Source: a bacterium (GTDB taxonomy: Bacteria; Armatimonadota; Fimbriimonadia; Fimbriimonadales; Fimbriimonadaceae). From it: DNA of 64,000 bases. Shown in pieces: positions 57,561 to 64,000 of the stretch (position 1 is the stretch's first letter; every line of letters starts with the position of its first letter). The notes beneath the pieces are model-generated. The model saw only the letters and a list, made by a program, of their open reading frames with translations, had not been told where the DNA came from and did not search any database. Position numbers and translations under genes: made by a program. The DNA lies in the NCBI GenBank assembly GCA_027485645.1, contig JAIXQR010000001.1, forward strand, positions 1-64,000. Reading direction: 5' to 3'.

Positions 57561-58436
57561 TCAGTTCAAATCCCACTTGTACACGGCGGAATTCTGGATG
57601 AAGCCCTGCCAATTCGCTTGGAAGTTGCAGCCGCGGGTGAGGTCGCTTGGCGAGAAAGATCGGACCGAGCCGTCAAGCATGGCAACCGTCATTCGACCGG
57701 TGTGCCAAGTCCAAGCGCCGCCGTACCGGAATTCAACATTTTCGGAGCCGCCTTCCCAGCCACGAGATGGCGTGTAGACCTCGGTATTGCCTGCAGAGGA
57801 GCCAGTAAACGTATCCACGGCGCGACCGATTGGGTCCGCCGAATATCGGCACGGAGGCACGACGAGCCAGCTTCCTCCGATCACTTGTCCGGTGATGGCG
57901 TCTTGAACGGCCGAATCGACGAAAAGGATCGTATTGGCGCTGGACTGAATATCGAACTGGCTGCGGGTGCGAGCCGCCCATCCGGTCCTTTCGCGCACAA
58001 CCGGGCTCAAATACTGAAAGTTGTAACCGAGGTTGACCTTCTGTGAGGCCGTGTAGTACCGGGAGCTCGTGTCACCGGCCACCAGGTCGGCGTCGAAGGT
58101 TGATGCGACGACCGATTTACCGGTTCGGTTTTCTGGGCAGAAGAACTGGTCAAACCCGGGGCGGTACGGCAAAAGGAGCTGTACCCAGGTCCGGTCATTC
58201 TGTGAGCTCGGGGTGCCGCCCACTTGATGATTGATTGGCAAGTACCGCTGATCGTAGTCGTCGGTGTAAATCAGCGTCGCTTGCGATACTTGCTTAAACT
58301 GGCTGGCGCACTGAGTTGAATGGGCACGAGCTTTTGCCGAGGCGAAGACAGGGAACAACACTCCCGCGACAACTAGCAAGATGGCGAGAACTACAAGCAA
58401 CTCAACAAGCGTAAAAGCTCGACGTACCATGGGCAC
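57561..58436 (-). CDS. Prepilin-type N-terminal cleavage/methylation protein (DUF1559-like)
   Basis: MPMVRRAFTLVELLVVLAILLVVAGVLFPVFASAK; VAMLDGSVRSFSPSDL. Confidence 0.9.
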   Translation of the reverse strand: MPMVRRAFTLVELLVVLAILLVVAGVLFPVFASAKARAHSTQCASQFKQVSQATLIYTDDYDQRYLPINHQVGGTPSSQNDRTWVQLLLPYRPGFDQFFCPENRTGKSVVASTFDADLVAGDTSSRYYTASQKVNLGYNFQYLSPVVRERTGWAARTRSQFDIQSSANTILFVDSAVQDAITGQVIGGSWLVVPPCRYSADPIGRAVDTFTGSSAGNTEVYTPSRGWEGGSENVEFRYGGAWTWHTGRMTVAMLDGSVRSFSPSDLTRGCNFQANWQGFIQNSAVYKWDLN

Positions 58437-58447
58437 TGGTTTCTATA

Positions 58448-59185
58448 TTACAGCAACTCTGGCCGAATCTTGGGGTCAATTGTATAAACCGTTAGGCTGC
58501 TAACTTCGGAGAATCCGAGGCTCTTGTACCAAGCACCAAGGTTATAGTCGCACTGTAATATTACGGGGTTTTCGCTTGCGGCAACTCGAATACGACGGAC
58601 TAAATCGCGCCCAAAACCTTTGTTTCTTTTCGAAGCCCCAACGCATAAATTGTAGACACCTACGGTTTCTGCGTTGTAATGCATTAACGCGGTAGATACG
58701 ACCGCGCCATCGGTTAGTTGGCCGACTGCCGGGATTCCACTATTACAAATAGCGTTACGAATAGCCCCTTGCTCGGCAAGCCCGTACCTTTGGAAGAAGG
58801 TTTCGATCATCAAGTTTGCGGCGGCAAGCACATCTATCGGACTGATCGGCTCCGTTTCAAAATCCGGCACTGGCCCGATGGCGGGGGCAGCCATTTGTAA
58901 CATTCGGTAGGAGGGCTGAAATCCGGCCCGCCGGAGCATTTCATTCACCGGAGCCGTTGGGATGGCGTAGAGGTGAAAAACCGAGCGCTGCGCCGCATGT
59001 CGCGCGAACATGCCGGCATCGTTGCTGTTCAGGTTGCGGATGACCGCGAAATTGGCGACGGGATGGTTCACCGCGCCCTCGCAGAACAAGTAGTCGTCGG
59101 TCTCGGTGAGGCTGCCTTCGGCAGCGGCTCCGAGAGCGCGAAAAGTCGCCAACAGGTTGTCAAACCCGATTGGGAACTCTGGCAT
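58448..59185 (-). CDS. GNAT-family N-acetyltransferase
   Basis: VYNLCVGASKRNKGFGRDLVRRIRVAASENPVILQCDYNLGAWYKSLGFSEVSSLTVYTI; TAATG overlap with the upstream gene. Confidence 0.82.
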   Translation of the reverse strand: MPEFPIGFDNLLATFRALGAAAEGSLTETDDYLFCEGAVNHPVANFAVIRNLNSNDAGMFARHAAQRSVFHLYAIPTAPVNEMLRRAGFQPSYRMLQMAAPAIGPVPDFETEPISPIDVLAAANLMIETFFQRYGLAEQGAIRNAICNSGIPAVGQLTDGAVVSTALMHYNAETVGVYNLCVGASKRNKGFGRDLVRRIRVAASENPVILQCDYNLGAWYKSLGFSEVSSLTVYTIDPKIRPELL

Positions 59186-60402
59186 TAGAGAACGGTGCTC
59201 CACAACAGACCGACTCCGATGCGCTTTTCGCTCGCATTGAAGCCGACGCTGAAGCCACTACCGATCTGCCGATGGAGCCAGATTCGTGGCCCTCGGGGAG
59301 AAATGAAGAGCGTGGCCAGATTGCGTCGGGCGTTGTCGAATGCCCAAAGATCAAGGCCCGCCCCGATCTCAAATCCGCTGGAGAGTTCGGCGCCCAGGCC
59401 AATTCGGATCGTCGGGGCATAGATGCGCGATGGCGGCGAGTACGTTCGTCCCGAGAATTTGGCGTCAAAGAAGGCGGCGGTCTCGCGCAGGAGTCGCCGC
59501 TGAACGAAGATGCCCCCGTAGTGACCGGTGTCAATGCTCAGCGTCTGGATGCCCGGCATTTTCTCGATCAGGGCGTCAGAACTCGACTTCGGGATGACGG
59601 TGTCGAACTTTCCGACAACGACAAACGAGTTTCCGGGCTCGGTCCGCGGCAGGAAGTTCGCTGGTTCAACGCTCGAAAGCTCCTGTCGCAGTTTCTCCTC
59701 GGTGAACCCCTTTGCCCGTAGTTCATCGCGTTGCACGACGACGCGGGACGAGGACCACAGGATGTTGGCTAGCTCGATGCCGCCGAGAATGAAGGCAACG
59801 TTCTTCACGCGAGGCTCGACCGCGTACGTGAGGGCGCTGACAATGGCGCCGAGGCTCGTGCCCGCAATTCCGATTTTGTTCGCATCGAACTCTGACCGCG
59901 TCGTGAGAAAGTCGATTGTGCGGCGGAGGTCTTGGACAGCCTGGTAAGTCGTTGCGCGGAGCGCGACCGGGTCGGGCTGAATGGCAAGCGCTCCAGATCT
60001 CACGCCAGCTGGTGTTCGCTGCAAGTGGTAAGGAAGGGTCACCACGGCGCTCGCTATGTTTCGGCTGGCCAGTTCCTGCGCCAAAGAAACTTCGGCGCGT
60101 AGATCAACCGCGCCCCAGTAGTGAGAAATGACGACGATGGGTACTGGACCTCGGCGGTCCGGCGGAACAAAGATTCGAACCGGGATGGTGTCGTTTTCTC
60201 GCACGCCGGATGGTGCGGCGGTTGGTAGGCCAACGTTGTACTCGGTGGCCCATTCGTACTCCCCGACCATTCGCCAGTTCTGGAAGTCAATTTTTGCCGG
60301 AGGAATCGTGATATCCGGCGTGCTAGCCGCAGGAGACGGCTGGGCAGCACCGAGTGCAGTCAGCACAAGGGCGGTGAGACAGAGCCAACCTCTCCAAAGC
60401 AT
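59185..60402 (-). CDS. Secreted alpha/beta-hydrolase family protein
   Basis: Signal peptide; VPIVVISHYWGAVDLRAEVSLAQELASRNIASAVVTLPYH; GIAGTSLGAIVSAL nucleophile elbow; DTGHYGG. Confidence 0.86.
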   Translation of the reverse strand: MLWRGWLCLTALVLTALGAAQPSPAASTPDITIPPAKIDFQNWRMVGEYEWATEYNVGLPTAAPSGVRENDTIPVRIFVPPDRRGPVPIVVISHYWGAVDLRAEVSLAQELASRNIASAVVTLPYHLQRTPAGVRSGALAIQPDPVALRATTYQAVQDLRRTIDFLTTRSEFDANKIGIAGTSLGAIVSALTYAVEPRVKNVAFILGGIELANILWSSSRVVVQRDELRAKGFTEEKLRQELSSVEPANFLPRTEPGNSFVVVGKFDTVIPKSSSDALIEKMPGIQTLSIDTGHYGGIFVQRRLLRETAAFFDAKFSGRTYSPPSRIYAPTIRIGLGAELSSGFEIGAGLDLWAFDNARRNLATLFISPRGPRIWLHRQIGSGFSVGFNASEKRIGVGLLWSTVL

Positions 60403-60469
60403 AGATGGGAATGTACTCTAATACATCCCCGTGGCCCTGCGAGGCGTCAATTCGTAACCGCTTCTAGGC

Positions 60470-61858
60470 TCACTTCTCCGCGTAGGAATAGATCGAGCCG
60501 AGGTTCGCAATCTTGCCATCAGGTGCAAATGTCAGCTCCATAATCGCGACCGCGCCTGGGAACTTGAACCGGAACCGCTTGTTTCGGAAGCCGTCGACGG
60601 TTTCTCCGTCGAGGTACTTGTACGAAATCGCGTCCTTGCCAATCGATGCCAACCCAAATCTCATCGCCAGGCCACGGGTGGTGCCGAGGTTGCTCTTAAA
60701 GTCTTCGGTGAAGTGCGAGGTGTCGTATTTGCCTTTGCCCCACTTGCGCAGCGTGAGCATCATCAACGCGCTCTCACGCTCGTCGGGATCAACTTCTGCT
60801 CTCACATTTGGGTCATAGCTCGGAATGAGCGCCGAAAGCCCGGCGCGCGCCCACTGGGCTCCAGAAACGCCGCCGGTGTTGGTCAGCACGATAATGCTTA
60901 CGTTTTCTTGAGGCAACCTAAACAAATCGGAGCTGAACCCAACGGTGTTTCCGCCGTGCTCGATTAAGGGTCGATTCTTATCCTGCCGAATCCACCAACC
61001 AATCGAGTACTCGCTAGACCGGCCGTTGGTCAGTCGCACTGGCGTGAAGAATTGCTTGATCGATTCCGGCTTGAGAAGCTTGTTGGTTTGCAGCGACGCT
61101 TCCCAACTCGCGAGGTCATCGACCGTGCTGACCAGGTTTCCCGCACCGGAGGCCAGAGAAGGGTTAATGACCGGGGCATTTTGAAGACCTCGGGGTCCAA
61201 CGGAATAGCCTCGGGCCCGGTTTGGAATCACGCGGTCTGGGTCACTCACGCTAGTGCTCTTCATGCCCAGTGGCTTGAAAATGCGGGCCTGCATGAACTC
61301 GGAGTAGGTCTGTCGCGAGAGTTTCTCGATGATCTCGGTGGCGATCAGGTACCCCGTGTTGCTGTAGGACCAAGAGGCTTGGGGAGCAAAATCAAGCTTC
61401 ATGGCCCCCATCTTCTTGAAGACATCGGAAGCCTTAACCGGATCGGTTTTAAGCGGCGAGTACGTCGCCAGATAGTCTTTAAGACCAGCGGTGTGGCTGA
61501 GGCATTGCCGAATCGTGAGGTTTCGCCAGTCTTCCGGCAAGTTGTCGAGGTGCTTCGAAATCGGATCCTCGAGGGTGAGCTTGCCTTCTTCGGCAAGCAA
61601 GAGGATTCCGGCTGCGGTGAACTGCTTGGTCATCGAGCCGATTTCATAGACCGTTTTGCGGGTGGCCTTGGCTTCGGTTTCGAGGTTTGCTTTTCCAAAC
61701 GAGTTGGATTTGACGACCTTTCCGTTTTTCACGATGGCGTACGTCAGGCTGGGGACGCCGCTCTGACGGAAGATGCCTTCCATCGTTTTGTCTGCAGCAT
61801 CGATGTTGAAGGCAGAAGGTGCGGCTAGCGTCGCGCCGAGAATTAAAGCAAATCCCAC
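60470..61858 (-). CDS. Serine hydrolase, class C beta-lactamase/penicillin-binding family
   Basis: YEIGSMTKQFTAAGILLLAEEGKL (SxxK); SYSNTGYLIATEIIEKLS (YxN); HGGNTVGFSSDLF (HxG). Confidence 0.93.
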   Translation of the reverse strand: MGFALILGATLAAPSAFNIDAADKTMEGIFRQSGVPSLTYAIVKNGKVVKSNSFGKANLETEAKATRKTVYEIGSMTKQFTAAGILLLAEEGKLTLEDPISKHLDNLPEDWRNLTIRQCLSHTAGLKDYLATYSPLKTDPVKASDVFKKMGAMKLDFAPQASWSYSNTGYLIATEIIEKLSRQTYSEFMQARIFKPLGMKSTSVSDPDRVIPNRARGYSVGPRGLQNAPVINPSLASGAGNLVSTVDDLASWEASLQTNKLLKPESIKQFFTPVRLTNGRSSEYSIGWWIRQDKNRPLIEHGGNTVGFSSDLFRLPQENVSIIVLTNTGGVSGAQWARAGLSALIPSYDPNVRAEVDPDERESALMMLTLRKWGKGKYDTSHFTEDFKSNLGTTRGLAMRFGLASIGKDAISYKYLDGETVDGFRNKRFRFKFPGAVAIMELTFAPDGKIANLGSIYSYAEK

Positions 61859-61921
61859 GCTTGAGTTATGTCACTTTTTGCCTGCGCGTCCTAGGACGGT
61901 CCCGCGATTTTGTCGGCGAAT

Positions 61922-64000
61922 TTAGCGCAAGAAGTTGAAGGTCAGTTCGATGTCTAGCCCACGGGATCGATAGTTACCGCTGGTAAGGGTGGCGTCGGTA
62001 TTTGAAACGTCCCGAAATCGGTACAGCGCTTGGAGGCCGATGTTGCGGAAGATTCGGTACTCGTAACCGACGGTTGCAATCTGCTCGAGCTGACCGTAGT
62101 AGCCCGAGGATCGGGCGTTTGTGAGGGCAAAAATGAGTCGATTTCGGTCGTTCATGCGGTAGCCCATGCTCAACTCGTAGCTCAATGAGTCCTGACCAAA
62201 TTGGCTCGTACCTCCGCTACTTAGCGCCCCGGCGAGGATGGCGGCAAAGTTCAGCCGTCCGGGAGGTGATCCGGAGAGACCGACAGTGTATGACGTGCCC
62301 TTAACCGCATTGGTCAACCCGGTGCCGTAAGACGTGTCGGTCTGGTCGAGCGAGAGGCTGAAAAGGGTTTGCCGTCCAAGGTCCCATTCGACGCCGGCAC
62401 CGTAGGCCCGAGTCTCACTGTTTGAACTCAGATCACCAAACGAGCCGGTTTGGTAAGCGCGGAGGCTGAGGTTGAATCGATCCGACGCGCGATGCGAAAT
62501 CTGAGTTTGGAAACTTCGCAGCGTGGTGTTTCCAAGGTTGATGGAGTCTCCAAGCCCACCGCTGCTGAAGCCGTTCCCGCCATAACCGATTCCAGCGCCG
62601 GAGTTCAGGTTGCCAAGGGTGGAAATCGAGCCGGAGTTGCTGTTGATGTAGGACGTCGAGACACTCCAGCGGTCGGTTGGCTGCCACTCGGCACCAATGC
62701 TGACGTCCGTTCCGTCACTGTTTTCCCCATCGCGGTCGATTTTGGAGAGGCTCGCCCTGGAAGAGACGCGGAAGTTCTTCGACGCATCCCATTGAAGGCC
62801 CGTTCGGAAGGACTGCAGCGCGACGCTTACGATTTCTGGGGTGCTCGAAGCGGAGGACGTGGGTCCGGTGGCGGACTGATTTTCCACCGCGAAGTTTGCG
62901 GATACGCGTCCGAACTGCTTAGATGCGGTGATGCTGGTGGTGTCGAGGGCGGAATCAGACTGGAGCCGATTTCGGATTCGGGAGTGTTCCAGGCCCCACT
63001 GCATGCCGTCGACTTCTCGATATCGGGCCGAGCCGGTGGTGGTCGTGAATCGGTTAAGACGAGTTTCGGTCGCGCCGTTCACGGTCTGGCGCGTGGTGAC
63101 GAGAGAGTTTTGGGTTCGGACGCCATAGCCCCAGGCTCCCAGGTTGTATTCCAGCCCGAGTTCGGTTGCCTTTTCGTTTCGGTTGAATCCTCGGGACTCG
63201 ATGCTCACGAACTCCGCCGGGATGTCTCGTACGCCGCCGGTGAAATTGAACGGTCCCTTGCGATACTGCCAGTCGGCGCCTTGAGCAACTCCGCCGATGC
63301 CGTCGCTGGTCGCATCGCCCCGCGCTTGGCTGAGCTTGAAATAGCCAAGATCGGTCTTACGTCCGGACTTGGCGTCAGTTTTAACAAACGGGAGGAGCCA
63401 ATCGACCCCAGTTACGCGCCGGTCACCGGTTACGGTCTGAATCACCTTGGGGCGATAGGTTGCGGCGACCGTTTGGGACGGATCGATGTACCGCGTCATG
63501 TAAAAGCGCCGAGGGTAGGCGGCATCAAAATTGAAGTCAACGCCCTGGATTTGTATAATTGCGCCAACGCGAATTTGTACGGTTCCAGGAATCGGTTCGT
63601 AGTCGAGGTCGTAGCCGACGGTCGGGACGCCTTGTCCTTGGAACAGCTCAATCTTGCTACTGGCCGAGCTGGCGCCGCTTCCAACTTGCTCCATCAGGCT
63701 CGCGCCGATCGTGCCAAATTTGCCGAAGTTGTAGGCTATGCCGGCTCCCTGGATCGTGCCGGTTTGTTCGTTGAACGCGGCCGACTCGTAGGTCGCCACG
63801 ATGACCGACGTTGGCGAGATGATCCGATTGATGAAGGTGATCGCGCCGAGGTCCGAATCCAGCTCGTAATCAGTGCCTAGCCTTACGGTCTCTCCGTTAA
63901 CCTGTACTTCGATGGTGTCGGGTCGGATACGGCCGCTTTGCAGGTAGTACGGCCCGGAGGAGTTGTTGCCGGAGATGCTTACCGTGCGGGCCGCGCCGCG
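61922..64000 (-). CDS. Large outer-membrane beta-barrel protein with SprA-like repeat motifs, 5' end beyond the window
   Basis: The frame stays open from 63799 to the window edge (RGAARTVSISGNNSSGPYYLQSGRIRPDTIEVQVNGETVRLGTDYELDSDLGAITFINRIISPTSVIVATYES...); alternating beta-strand pattern; C-terminal DIELTFNFLR. Confidence 0.82.
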   Translation of the reverse strand, partial: RGAARTVSISGNNSSGPYYLQSGRIRPDTIEVQVNGETVRLGTDYELDSDLGAITFINRIISPTSVIVATYESAAFNEQTGTIQGAGIAYNFGKFGTIGASLMEQVGSGASSASSKIELFQGQGVPTVGYDLDYEPIPGTVQIRVGAIIQIQGVDFNFDAAYPRRFYMTRYIDPSQTVAATYRPKVIQTVTGDRRVTGVDWLLPFVKTDAKSGRKTDLGYFKLSQARGDATSDGIGGVAQGADWQYRKGPFNFTGGVRDIPAEFVSIESRGFNRNEKATELGLEYNLGAWGYGVRTQNSLVTTRQTVNGATETRLNRFTTTTGSARYREVDGMQWGLEHSRIRNRLQSDSALDTTSITASKQFGRVSANFAVENQSATGPTSSASSTPEIVSVALQSFRTGLQWDASKNFRVSSRASLSKIDRDGENSDGTDVSIGAEWQPTDRWSVSTSYINSNSGSISTLGNLNSGAGIGYGGNGFSSGGLGDSINLGNTTLRSFQTQISHRASDRFNLSLRAYQTGSFGDLSSNSETRAYGAGVEWDLGRQTLFSLSLDQTDTSYGTGLTNAVKGTSYTVGLSGSPPGRLNFAAILAGALSSGGTSQFGQDSLSYELSMGYRMNDRNRLIFALTNARSSGYYGQLEQIATVGYEYRIFRNIGLQALYRFRDVSNTDATLTSGNYRSRGLDIELTFNFLR

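Noticed and set aside
62450-63880. 476-aa + ORF opposite the right-edge barrel gene
   Set aside because: Antisense to a continuous beta-barrel CDS that extends to the window end; Arg/Val/Gly-rich with no recognisable domain.
1-64000. CRISPR arrays, rRNA operons, prophage or toxin-antitoxin modules
   Set aside because: No regularly spaced repeats, rRNA signatures, phage structural genes or recognisable TA pairs were seen.

Overview
This 64 kb window looks like chromosomal sequence from a diderm bacterium, most likely Armatimonadota/Fimbriimonadia-like. That placement is inferred from gene content: DUF6785 and DUF4127 proteins, DUF1559-like pilins, and a BamA/TamB/LpxC/LpxD set. About 45 protein-coding genes are supportable, plus two tRNAs (Leu-GAG and Arg-TCT), several intrinsic terminators, and the tail of an IS110-like transposase at the left edge. 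No CRISPR array, rRNA, prophage or classical defence island was seen. Recognisable genes or blocks include ftsZ, ispA-like, dapF, ssb/rpsF, a sigma-70 factor, SpoIIM-like, CPBP protease, DinG-like helicase, DAHP synthase, lipA, tamB-bamA-skp-skp-lipoprotein-lpxD-lpxC, rmuC-crcB, a hybrid histidine kinase, pstSCA (no adjacent pstB), ubiE/menG plus a polyprenyl synthase, and an outer-membrane barrel protein running off the right edge. The observations most worth following up are: (1) repeated placement of -10-like TANNNT hexamers 4-8 nt upstream of start codons, suggesting widespread leaderless mRNAs; (2) a 1506-aa secreted M28-peptidase-like/FtsX-permease fusion whose zinc and catalytic motifs look lost; (3) a dehydrogenase-like gene whose only sensible start appears to be AUA; (4) a SprA-like repeated motif in the right-edge barrel protein; (5) a DUF1015-like protein lacking the hallmark motifs; (6) a MalG-type permease with an insertion of about 240 aa; (7) a Pho-box-like repeat upstream of pstS; (8) an orphan intrinsic terminator implying a small RNA; and (9) many convergent gene pairs with overlapping stop codons. 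All calls come from reading the sequence by eye; no database search was run.
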